A DNA stretch of 64,000 bases from Strigops habroptila (Eukaryota; Chordata; Aves; Psittaciformes; Psittacidae): assembly GCF_004027225.2 (NCBI RefSeq), contig NC_046358.1, positions 257,001-321,000 on the forward strand. Direction: 5' to 3'. A program made the position numbers and the translations under genes. The notes beneath the pieces were generated by a model. It was not told where the DNA came from, made no database searches, and saw only the letters and a list, made by a program, of their open reading frames with translations. Positions 13,101 to 23,300 of the stretch are shown one piece after another (positions within the stretch are counted from its first letter, which is position 1; every line of letters starts with the position of its first letter).

Positions 13101-16100
13101 TCCACAGGTCTGTTAGATCAGTAGGTCAGCACCTCACTAGCAACAGGTCTCCCCAGGGCCAATCCTGCCTCACCTCGGCTCGAGCCGCCTCTGCCTGTGT
13201 GCTGCTTGCTGAGGTTGCTGTGACGAGCAGGTCAGACACCAAAGCGGGTGCCTTTGGCCCAGCCTGCAGGTTCCTCCATCCAAAGTAGCCCTGTCCTTCC
13301 TGTAAACACATTGTCTGTGTGGCCACCACAGGGAGGAGCATGTTGTGTTCTCCCAGCCTGCCCGAGGGCTGTGTTCCAGCCCCTTCCATCCCCTGCCTCA
13401 GACCTGCTCAAGTGCCACCACTTCAGTGGCCTCTTGCCAGAGCAACTTTGGTGCTTTGAGTCCCTTAAGCCAGGCTGAGGGATTGCCTGTGGCACATCAC
13501 TGAGCATGACTGGCCCAGGGGTGTCAGCTCTGAGCTGGTGACACCACCCTGGCCCCAGGAAAGCTGCAGGCAGCTTGAAGGAGGGAAGGAGTGATGCAGC
13601 AGGAGGCCCTAGAGAAGGACCTGCTTGGCCTCGACGTCAGTATCTGTGGTTTCTCAGTTGTCACTAAAGTCTCTTTAGACTCCCAGCAAGTAGTTCAACA
13701 ACACAAAAGCAGTTTGATGTATCCCTGTTCAGTGGTGTGAGGAGCCTGGGATGCAGTCCAAAGACAGCTTGGACCTCAGAGCCCTCCCACTGCTGGAAGT
13801 TAGTGATGAACCTCCATCTCTGGAGAGCTGAGGAACCTCTGTGAGCAAAGCCCCATGACTGTGTGTTCTCTTCTCCTTTCCTTGCCCAGCCACACAGTTA
13901 ACCTTCTGGGAAACCTGCCCCTGAAGTGTCTGGACGTGCTCCTCACGCCCAAAGTGCGGCCCGGCTCCCTGGAGTACATGGGTGTCAACATGGATGCAGT
14001 CAGCATCCTGCTGGACTTCCTGGAGCGCCGCCTGGACAGGGTGAGTTGTGAGGCTGCTTCCCTGCTCGTCTGCAGCAGCTCACTGCAGGGCACCTTCCCT
14101 GCAGCCTGGAAAGCCCCGGGCCACCAGCACAGGGCACCAGCGGGCACGGCTGGATCGGGGATACTCCTTTATGGAAGGGGCAGGTTTTAGTAGAGGCCAG
14201 ACTTGGGGTTGGTGGGACTAAAACAACGTCTGTTGACTGGGAAAGTGACCGTGTCATCGCTTTGTAGGCTGCAGGTGGTGAGGCTGGTTGAGCAGTAGGG
14301 GATTAGCTGGGCAGTGGAAGCACTGGTGCTGTGTCACGCAGCTCAGTAGTGACCTGGTGGGCAGCTCTGGAAGCCTCAGTTTGTGTTGGTTTCAAGCTGG
14401 CTGGTTTCAGCCTCTGGAGTTAGTCCAAAGGGCCTCCACATTTCACCACTGCACTTCTCCACTCCGGATGCCCCACAAGTATTTCCAGCACTGCTGTGCC
14501 ACGAGCAGGGCTTGGGAAACCATGGGTTTGAGGAGTGGTGGAGCGCTGGAACTCCTGTGGCAGAGGCTGGGAGCTTTGGTGTCTGTCTGTGCCCCTGGTG
14601 CCTGTACTCACATTCTGCCCCACAAGCCAGAGGAGCTGAGCTCAGTGTGACCCACGTGGTGGTTGTGCTGTGGTGCCTCTGCAGGGACACAAGCTGAAGG
14701 AGAGCCTGACCCCTGTGCTGAACCTGCTGACAGAGAGCGCCCGCGTCCACCGCCAGACCAGGAAGTTCCTGAAGGCAAAGGTGTGCTGAGGCTCAGCCAC
14801 GAGCTGAGTGATGCTGCTCCCAGGAGGCAGGAGACCAGGCAGCTCCTGGCTATTGCCACCCTCCCAACAGGCCCCCCTGTCTCTGCTTGGTCTGGTCTGT
14901 GGGTGGTTGAGGCTTTTGGTACCCACAGTGTTTTGTCCACATCTCCCGCACTCTGCATTTACTGGTGGTAGCTGACCACACGTGCACTGTCCCCTCCCTG
15001 ATGGGGTGTTGCTGTCCCAGCCCCACTGATCCCCCTCCCTGTGGCCCCACAGGTGCTGCCTCCGCTGCGGGACGTGAGGAACCGGCCGGAGGTGGGGAAC
15101 TCGCTGCGGAACAAGCTGGTGCGGCTCATGACCCACATCGACACGGACGTGAAGCACTGCGCTGCCGAGTTCCTATTCGTGCTGTGCAAGGAGAGCGGTG
15201 AGCGCTGCGGCGGCTGCTCCGGGAGAGGGAGCTGGGGCCGGGCCGCGGGCGCGCTGCCGACCCTCTGCAGCCAACGGGAACCGCTGCCCGCCCTTGGGCT
15301 GGGCACACCCCGTAGGGAAAGTGGGGGGTATCCCAGTGCTCTGGGGAGGAGTTGCTGTGTCTCATGCAGCGGTGCGTGAAGAGCTGTGCTGGAGGACACC
15401 CCAACACCCCGCAGACAACCTGGCCCACGTTCAGACCCCCACCCATGGGTGTTGTACTGCCCTTCCTGGTGCAGAGCGGGAGCCTGTTCCCTGGCAGAGC
15501 CCAAAGGAGTGTTGGCATCTCCATGTCTTTGTAGCCTTGCTCCAATCTCGCTGTTGGGGTACACGGGCAGATGGGCAGGAGCAGCAGAGGGAAGCACAGG
15601 GTGGTTGGTCTCCCCCCTTAGCAAGAGCAGAAGGAGGGAAGCACAGGGTGGTTGGTCTCCCCCTTTGGCAAGAGCAGAAGGAGGGAAGCACAGAGTGGTT
15701 GGTGTCTCCCCTCCTGGCAGGAGCAGCAGAGGGAAGCACAGGGTGGTTGGTGTCTCCCCCCCGGCAGGGGCAGCAGAGGGAAGCACAGGGTGGCTGGTGT
15801 CTCCCCCCTGGCAGGGGCAGCAGAGGGAAGCACAGGGTGGATGGTGTCTCCCCCCTGGCAGGGGCAGCAGAGGGAAGCACAGGGTGGATGGTGTCTCCCC
15901 TTCTCCCGCAGTGTCCCGGTTTGTGAAGTACACGGGCTATGGGAATGCCGCTGGGCTCCTGGCAGCACGAGGCCTCATGGCCGGGGGCCGGGAGGAGGGA
16001 GAGTACTCGGAAGATGAGGACACGGACACAGAGGAGTACAAAGAGGCAAAGCCTAAGTAAGAAGCCTGTTCCCTGCCTGCAGTCCCCCTGTTGCTACATC

Positions 16101-17549
16101 ACTTTCCCACTCCTGTTCTGTCCCTTTCTTTGTCTGCTCTCTGCCATCTCCCTTGTCCTGCCCTTTCACAGGCACATTTCCTTCCACGTTACCTCATAGA
16201 ATCACAGAATCACAGAGTGGTTTGTGTTGGAAGGGACCTTAAATCTCCTCCAGTTCCATTCCTCCAGAGCCCATTCACCCCAGATCTGTGCCCATGGCAG
16301 TATGTCTAATCCATGTCTTACATCCTTTTTGGCATCCCTGTGGGTCAGTGCAGGGTCAGGCTTTCACTGTGTGCTGGGATAAGCGTGGTCCCTCCTTGTA
16401 GCAGGGTTGGAAGTGCCGATTACTCCTCCCCATCTCCAGAGCCCTGTGCTGCTGGAGCAGGATGGGCTTTGGGGGTTTTCCTTCTTTATTTCTGTCCGCT
16501 TTTTGCCTCCGAACCTAAGGAGAAGGAAGCAGCATTGTCTGCCCTTGTGCCTGTGGTTTCAGACTGCACCCTGGAATTGGCAGGATGGGGATGCTGCTCC
16601 CACCAGAGAAGTGGGAGGGGTTTGTAAGGGGGAACAACGGTGTGTAGGGGACACAGAAAGTGGTCAGAAGCACCACGTTGCACTGTGCTAGCACTTGGGG
16701 CTGGCAGCAGCGACAGTCAGCCTTGACACTGTGTTCCTCCGCTCAGCAGAGGCAGAGAAGGTTTTCAAACAGCCTTTTGGTCACTCCCGTGCTTTTCCTC
16801 CTCCTCTGCCCTGACCTCACTCTTCTTCTTGCAGCATTAACCCTGTGACAGGACGTGTTGAAGAGAAACTGCCCAACCCCATGGAAGGGATGACTGAGGA
16901 GCAGAAGGAATATGAGGCCATGAAGTTAGTCAACATGTTTGACAAATTGTCCAGGTACTAGAAAGCTGTGTCTCTGTCTGCATGAGCACCCGTGTGTCTG
17001 TGACCTGCATGTGCCACAGGCCTTTCTAAGGCCACTGCTAACTGAAGGGAGGTGAAGGGGAGTGGGGAGATGTGTGGGGACATGCTTCCTTGAGCTGGGC
17101 CCTGCTGGTGCAGGGGGAGGCACCCCCAGCCCTACACCCCTCTGGCATGATGTTGTACTGTGAAATCCCCCAATGCGCCTGTGCTTCCAAGCACTGAGCT
17201 GTTCCAGGGACCCTGAGCGTGGAGCACTTGTGCTTGCAGCCATCACTTCACCATGCTGGGGGTTTTATGGCCAGAACTGTCCCCTCCTTCTAAAGAGGGA
17301 TTCTTGGTGGTGGCCTGGGCTTGTTCTGGGTTGCCTTGGGCAGGCCCCGTGTTTCTGCTGTGGCCCATGTCTGTTCCTGTGCTGGCTGCTGCAGCCTGGT
17401 GTCACCTTTCCCCTGTCCCTGGTTGCAGAGAGCAGGTGATCCAGCCCATGGGCATCACGCCGGGCGGCAGCCTGGCACCCATGCACAGCACCCTGCGCGA
17501 CGCGGCTGAGGACAGGTCCTCGTCCGACTCGGACCTGGGGCTGGACTGA
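7187..17549 (+). CDS. RIC8A: RIC8A, G-alpha chaperone and guanine exchange factor
   Basis: Cytosolic armadillo-like protein that folds and activates Gi, Gq and G12/13 alpha subunits. Ten coding exons: 7187–7270, 9825–9872, 11792–12406, 13013–13107, 13890–14040, 14685–14780, 15053–15197, 15912–16056, 16835–16954 and 17429–17549. All junctions are GT/AG and phases agree, giving 539 residues (human isoform about 531). Conserved blocks include CFTFDD (near 32–37), [75 protein letters not shown] and [19 protein letters not shown]. The acidic stretch [17 protein letters not shown] puts Ser444 and Thr449 where the human CK2 sites Ser435/Thr440 lie. The large 615-bp exon 3 carries much of the repeat fold. 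Introns hold CR1 pieces and a minisatellite. The stop codon runs straight into another minisatellite. Confidence 0.97.
7771..7917 (+). mobile_element. CR1 LINE fragment (3' end)
   Basis: 5'-truncated CR1 in RIC8A intron 1. It shows the typical tail: GAAGCTGTGGCTGCCCC, GTTCAAGGCCAGGTTGGACA, GAGCTTTAAGGTCCCTTC, then TTCTATGA. Confidence 0.93.
9371..9585 (+). mobile_element. CR1 LINE fragment
   Basis: 5'-truncated CR1 in RIC8A intron 1, upstream of exon 2. It spans CTCTTCCCTGTGAGGGTGCT through the GTCCCTTCAACCCAAACC tail and has the GGGTGCCCAGAGAAGC subtype. Confidence 0.93.
9873..11791 (+). other. RIC8A intron 2, no recognised content
   Basis: Unique-looking intron sequence of 1.9 kb. I found no second gene, no RNA gene and no clear repeat family. 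Old unrecognised CR1 remnants are possible. Confidence 0.5.
15580..15905 (+). repeat. 46-bp minisatellite, 7 copies, abutting RIC8A exon 8
   Basis: Seven direct copies of a unit of about 46–47 bp. Each contains GGGAAGCACAGGGTGG followed by a C-rich tract and GGCAGGGGCAGCAGA. The last unit merges into the acceptor of RIC8A exon 8 (CAG ending 15911). Because each unit has a pyrimidine run followed by GGCAG, the array copies acceptor-like signals. Both strands stay open across it by chance of composition. Confidence 0.95.
16194..16262 (-). mobile_element. CR1 LINE fragment, short 3' end
   Basis: About 70 bp in RIC8A intron 8, reading ATAGAATCACAGAATCACAG then TTGGAAGGGACCTTAAA. This is the reverse complement of a CR1 3' tail. 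Confidence 0.85.
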
Positions 17550-17832
17550 GCTGGGAGCCCCCCCGCTGCTCCGGGACTGAGCTGGGAGCCCCCCCGCTGC
17601 TCCGGGACTGAGCTGGGAGCCCCCCCCGCTGCTCCGGGACTGAGCTGGGAGCCCCCCCCGCTGCTCCGGGACTGAGCTGGGAGCCCCCCCCGCTGCTCCA
17701 GGATTGAGCTGGGAGCCCCCCCCGCTGCTCCAGGATTGAGCTGGGAGCCCCCCCCGCTGCTCCAGGATTGAGCTGGGAGCCCCCCCGCTGCTCCAGGATT
17801 GAGCTGGGAGCCCCCCCGCTGCTCTGGGACTG
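17548..17832. repeat. 31-bp minisatellite at the RIC8A stop codon, 9 copies
   Basis: Nine direct copies of GAGCTGGGAGCC plus a C-run, GCTGCTCC and GGGACT (or AGGATT), each about 31 bp with variable C-run length. The first unit begins inside the RIC8A stop codon TGA (17547–17549). The array therefore starts the 3' UTR. Copies 1–5 end in GGGACT and copies 6–8 in AGGATT, which shows block-wise expansion. Confidence 0.96.
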
Positions 17833-18795
17833 GTGCTGCACCAGAGGCTGGTGCTGGGCCAGGACCCGCATCCAGCCTGGAGCCCTCACAGCCCCGCACA
17901 GGAGGACCTCCTGCCTCTTCCCAGCTCCTCACCTCCACTCCTGCCCAAGGCCTGGCTCCACCTCGAGGATTTCACGCTCCAAACTGCTTCCAGGACTTCC
18001 CAGTAGGATGGTTTTTAATACAGGATATTTGGGAGGAAGGGGCGGGGGCGAAGATCTTGGTCACACCATCGGGGTTCAGCACCCTGCAGAGCATCGTGTG
18101 TGTGTGCAGCACTGTCAGTGTGAGCGGGTGAGTGTGGCCAGCCCGGGGGGGGAGCTGCTCCCCGGGATCACGGGTGGGAATTGGGGGGCTGCAGGAAAGG
18201 GGGTGAGTGGTGGCAAACAGCTCCTGGGGAGCAGCCTGGGGGTGTCTCGGCACAGTGCAGCCCTGTCACCTGCAGGCAGCTCTGTGTGTGTGATGGTGTC
18301 TGTGCACAGGCAGGGGAGTGTGGACGTGTGAGTGTAGTGAGCGAGGGCAGCAGCAGCGTGTGCACTGCAGGGAGCAGGGTGAAGCCTTCGTGTGAAGCTT
18401 CCAGCATTCCCATCGCCAACATTCCCATCCAGCTCCCACCCACATGAGAAGCAAACGGTGCTGGCCGGGAGCACGCTGCCGTTCAGCCCCTGGCGCTGTG
18501 CAGTGCTCCTCTTACCTCCCAGCTCAGTCTCTGCCATGGGCCTTTCCCCATCCTGAGCTTCCCGAAGGAAAGGCCAGACTGTGCTTTGTGTGCTGCCCTC
18601 GCCTGCCTTGGCTTCCCCAGGGACACCCAGGGCTGGTGCCCGCCCTGCCCTTCGCTGTGGCTTTAGGTTTGTCTTGTTCTGGTTTGGTTGATTTCTTTTT
18701 AAAGAGAACTATTTTAAAGAAAACCTTTTAGTCTGTGTCACGTCCCAGAGATCCTGAACTTCCTGTCACGAGTAGGAATGCAGAAGTGATGCTGG
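17833..18795 (+). other. RIC8A: RIC8A 3' UTR
   Basis: Continues from the minisatellite to a poly(A) signal. No other gene or repeat is seen. Confidence 0.6.
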
Positions 18796-18801
18796 AATAA
18801 A
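18796..18801 (+). terminator. RIC8A: RIC8A poly(A) signal
   Basis: AATAAA about 1.25 kb after the RIC8A stop, followed by intergenic sequence. Confidence 0.7.
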
Positions 18802-19691
18802 GAAACCACAATGAGCTCATGGCAGTGGTTCCTGGGGTGCGATGGCCTGGGCGAGCCAGGGAGCTTCTTTGGCTCTTTCTGTGCACGTGGTTCTGCTCTG
18901 ACCCCCTCAGCTTTACAGGTGCATTTGGGAGGTGAAACTGCAGCGTTAAACTGGGGCTAAGCCAGAACCTTTCCCTGCACCACCACCAAGAATAACCCAG
19001 GGGAGCATCCCAAAGATAAACCAAGTACTGAAGCTTGAGGGTTGCAAAACAGCCTCAGCTCAACCCCTGAGCCTCTCAGCACACTGTTGCTCACAGGACT
19101 GTGCCTCAGCTCCGGGACAGATGCTCTGGAGCAGTTGACAATTGTGCTCTCTGGCTGTTTCCTACCTGTGCAATAGGCAGGAACTTGAGCTTCTTGCTGG
19201 AGCGGGGCCAGAGAAGGGCCCCGGAGCTGGTGCAGGGCCTGGAGCACAAGTGTGATGAGGAACGGCTGAGGGACCTGGGGGGGTTTAGTCTGGAGAAGAG
19301 AAGGCTCAGGGGGGACCTTCTCGCTCTCTGCAACTGCCTGACAGGAGGATGGAGCCAGGAGGGGGCTGGGCTCTGCTCCCAAGGAACAAGGGATGGGACA
19401 AGAGGAAACGGCCTCAAGCTGCACCAGGGCAGGTTTAGATGGAGATGAGGAACAATTCCTTCCCCAGAGGGTTGTGGTGCTGCACTGGGATACGCACAGT
19501 ACCTCTGCTGGGCACGTCTGGGAACGAGCAGGACATTGCCGTGGTGCCGTGATCCCACCTCAGGGGGGGAAGGTACCTGTGTGAGGGTAAGAAGTGGTGA
19601 AGGGAGCGGTGTTGGGGACAGTGTGTGACACTGAGGAGACGGGAAGGTTACAGAAACCCCTCAGGTGAGAGCGACAGAAGAATTAAACTCT
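18802..19691. other. RIC8A–SIRT3 convergent intergenic region
   Basis: Lies between the two opposing poly(A) signals. It contains one CR1 fragment (listed separately) and no recognised gene. Confidence 0.6.
19190..19485 (+). mobile_element. CR1 LINE fragment (second subtype)
   Basis: Contains GAGCGGGGCCAGAGAAGG, GTCTGGAGAAGAGAAGGCTC, GACAAGAGGAAACGGCCTCA and GAGGAACAATTCCTTCCCCA. This is the CR1 subtype also seen at 39075 and 59518. It is truncated at both ends, and the usual octamer tail is absent. Confidence 0.88.
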
Positions 19692-19697
19692 TTTATT
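19692..19697 (-). terminator. SIRT3: SIRT3 poly(A) signal
   Basis: Minus-strand AATAAA about 670 bp past the SIRT3 stop. The interval 19698–20369 is then the 3' UTR and holds no other feature. Confidence 0.7.
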
Positions 19698-20369
19698 ACT
19701 AAATGATTAACATTGCACTGATTCCAAGCTTCAGCAGCTTGAGTGGCCTCAATGAACAGGGCCCGGGGCAGCCACCCCCCGGGCAGCTTGTCCCTGATGA
19801 GCAGAGAGTTCATCTGAACAATGACCACTGTGAGCCTGCAGAGCCGGCAGATGAGGCCTGAGGAGGAGCTGCTGGAGGTGGGAGATGCTCATCCCCAGGG
19901 GGAGCTGGAAGACTCGCTCCAGGTTCTCCTGCCCTCAGACCTGACCCTCACAGCGTTTCCAGCTCCTGCTCCCTGAGAGCCAAAACCCTCTGAGGGTCCC
20001 TGAGGTCGGATGGCTCGGGAAGAGGGAGCCCCAGATGGCAGCTGGGTGCTCAAACCTCCTCTGACGTGCAGGTCCCGGTGCTTACTGGTGCAGTCCGTGG
20101 TGGAACAGTGGCATGCTGGTGGGGCGGCAGCCGGAGCCATGGGAGAGGGAAGTCTCTCTTAGTGGTGCCAGACGAGGAGGGAGCAGTGCTCGGTGCCTGC
20201 GATGGCAGCTCTGAGGGCTCGGGTAGGAAAACCTTCACGTGGCCTCTGCTCCAGCACCGATGGGCTGGTGCCGGGCCGGGGCCTCTGCCATGGCTCCAGC
20301 CAGGATTTCCTGCTCTGCCCGTGTGGTGTGGCAGCGGCTCCTCTGCACGGTGACCGTCTCCAGCAGCTC

Positions 20370-23300
20370 CTATTTGAACTTGGCGTCCAGCTGAAACCAG
20401 AACAACCACGGTGTTGGTTGGGACGTTCCAGCCCTTCCAGCCCCCAGCAGTGCTTCCCAGCACAAAACCACCACGAGGAGCGGTTTGGGTTTAGTGCTGT
20501 ACTACACCGGCATCACTTCATCCCCCGGACTTTGGGGCAGCACAAGCATTAAACCAGGGGCCGGTCTTGTATGAATGCGGAATGGTTTGGAGTGAAAAGC
20601 AAAAGCCTGACCCTTCCTGCTCATTCCAACCCATCATCTGCTGAAGGTGAGAACAACCTGAATGCTGGATTGGAATCTAGAAGCCAGGTTTTGTCCTGGG
20701 TTAAGTCACACACAGATGGTGTATCTGTTAAATACAACTGGCTTCTCACTACAGCGAGCAGAGCCCTGCTGTGGGCAGCAGAGCTGAGCCCATGTGCACA
20801 AGTGGAAGCTTTTGATGCCAAGTGTGGAAGGATCTTCCCAGCAGCTCTAAAGCAACGTGATAATTACCATTAGCACTAAACTCAGGGTCATCGAGAACTT
20901 GCGTTTGTATAATTTCTTACTCTTGAAGGTGTCAGATCCCAGGTGTGAGAACAGGGGCACAGGGAAATAAAGGATCAACAGGGAAAAAAGGAAGCAAATT
21001 ATCAGTGGGGAAAAGTCTTAACAACTGTGCTGTGAGGTGGAGGGAGCGGCCTCGGTCCTGTCTGGCACCGCTGCACCTCGTCCAGTCTCACACAGCACAG
21101 CTAGAGCCTCCCTTTGTTACTGCTGTTACTTCTCCCGGTGACCAGAAAATCCACTAGAAATGGAACCAAAGCAATGAAGTGAATGTACAGAGAGAGGGAA
21201 GCTGCGCTGGGGTGATGCTCAGCTCAGCCCTTGCTTTAGCTGAGTAATTCTTCATGTTCATTTGCCATTAGCAGCAGCACAGGCTCCTGGAGGCCGGGGA
21301 CAAAGCAGCACCTGAGCCCAGAGCAGCAGCTCAGCGTGCTGGAGCTTTCCAGCCTCCTCACGCCAGGCACTGCCTCAAGAACACCCATGTTCTGTGTTGC
21401 TGGGGAGCTGAGGCGAGTCCTGCTGAGGTGCAGGGCTCTGGGATTCACACAGGGGATGGGGGATGTTCTCACTCCTTCAGCATGTTTGGGAACAAGCCAA
21501 AACCCAGATGAAACCAACAGAAAGCTCTGCAGCAACCAAGTGGGTCACTGCTTGGAGAAGCCCCAATGTGCTCTCACCCAGCCCAAAGCCTGGCCCTTCC
21601 CCTCTTCTCCCTGTTTCACCTGAGGCTGGGGCATCCTCCCCTCCTGTACCACTGAACCGTTCAGCCGTGCCTTCACCCTCCCCATGCAGCAGCCCTGAGG
21701 GTGGGTTTGGGGTCTCTTGGTGGTTTTTAGCACCTTTCTGCACCTTTCTGTGGCCCTGTGGGTGCAGGGTGCATGCCTGGCAGTGTCTGTGGAGCAAGCC
21801 CAACCCCTGCAAGCACAAACCTGCTCCCCCCAGCACAACTCCAGCTGAGGAAGGAAGAGGCTGAGGGAGGCAGACATGGCTCTGAGCCCTTCCCACCTTT
21901 TCTTTCTCCTTCTGGATCAGCGTCTGCAGCTCCTGGCTCCAGCCCAGCAGCTCCACCAGCGCCTGCACCCCGCTGACCACGTCCCCGAGCTGGGCCACGT
22001 CGTTGTGGCGCTGCCGCCACGCGAAGGGGCCCACGAGGTCTCTGTTGATGAGCACACGGGGAACGGAGCCGCGGACGGCCCCGGCCAGGCTGGCAAAGGG
22101 CTCCACCTGCAACCGGGGGGCAGGGAGACCATCACCCACTGAGGGCACGAATTCACCCCACACCGAGCTGGGGCCACTGTGTGTAACTGGTGTCCCGTTG
22201 TGTGCTTTGAATGGGTTGTGGGTGTCACCAGTTACCTGGGGCCTTCCCTCAGGTAGCCACACGTACATCTCCTGCTCTGCTTTCACCAGAGCACAGGGGG
22301 TTTCCAGAGGGTCTCTGGTGCATGCACCCCCTTTCTCACCTGCCACCTCAAATTCTACCTCAATAACCCAGCTTCTTGCCTTCTCCTCTAAACCCTCTCT
22401 CCCCCAGGCTCCCCCCAGGCCCTTCTCCTTGTCCCCCTGGGCCCCAGACCTCCAGGGACGTTCCGATGACGAAGAGCAGGTCAGCCATGGGGAAGTCTGC
22501 CACGTGCAGGAAGAAGCGCTGCGGGAGCTCCTCGCCAAAGAACACGATGTCGGGTTTGACGACCCCGGTGCAGACGGGACAGCGAGGGACCCTGTCTGCC
22601 ATCACGTCCCCCTGCAGCAAGAGTGTACCCGCAGCCAGGGGCAGAACCAGCCAGCCCCAAGCCTGCGCCCCCCCCAATAAGCCCCCTGCGCCTGAGGGCA
22701 GAGTCAGAGCCCTGCAAAGGTTCTCCTCCTCCTCCTCGCATTGACCTGTGCCGATGCCCATCTGTGAGCACTCACCCTGAAGTCCTCTCCTGGGAAATTC
22801 CTTCGACACACGGTGCAAGAGGCAGTGGCGAAGGTGCCGTGGGCTTCCACCAGCCTGTCGGGAGGGATCCCAGCAACTGGAACACAGCACATGGGAAGGA
22901 CCAGCTCAGCGTGAGGTGAAACCAGGGACTCCCCTGGGCCTGTCCCAGTCCTGCCTCCTGCTCTGCTTCCCACCCTCATCCCTTCCCAGCCCGCTGCTAC
23001 TGAGCGATGGGCGAGGGAGAACTCACCTCGCTCCAGCCCGTCGATGTTCTGGGTGTAGAGGCGCAGGAGGAGCCCCTTGTCGTGCAGCAGCCTCAGGAAG
23101 TAGTGGGCATAGTTGGGTCTGTAGTTGCCGGGGTAGAGCTCCTTGGCCAGAGTGAAAAAGGGCTTGGGGTTGATAAAGAAATAGGTCAGTTCAAAGATGG
23201 CCTCTGGGTAGGGGATGTTGTACTGCTCCAGGTTACTGTAGAGGCCGCTCCCCGGGGACCTGCAGAGGGGAGAGGGGCTGGAGTCAGGGTGCAGAAGAGA

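Noticed and set aside
14959-15933. Minus-strand open frame of 324 codons
   Set aside because: It is antisense to RIC8A exons 7–8 and the 46-bp minisatellite, whose repeats keep it open.
17402-17938. Minus-strand open frames with repeated Gln-Ser-Gly peptide units
   Set aside because: They are translations of the 31-bp minisatellite after the RIC8A stop, not a repeat protein gene.
21477-22538. Minus-strand frame of 353 codons
   Set aside because: It reads SIRT3 exons 6 and 7 plus introns. Only the spliced exons are coding.
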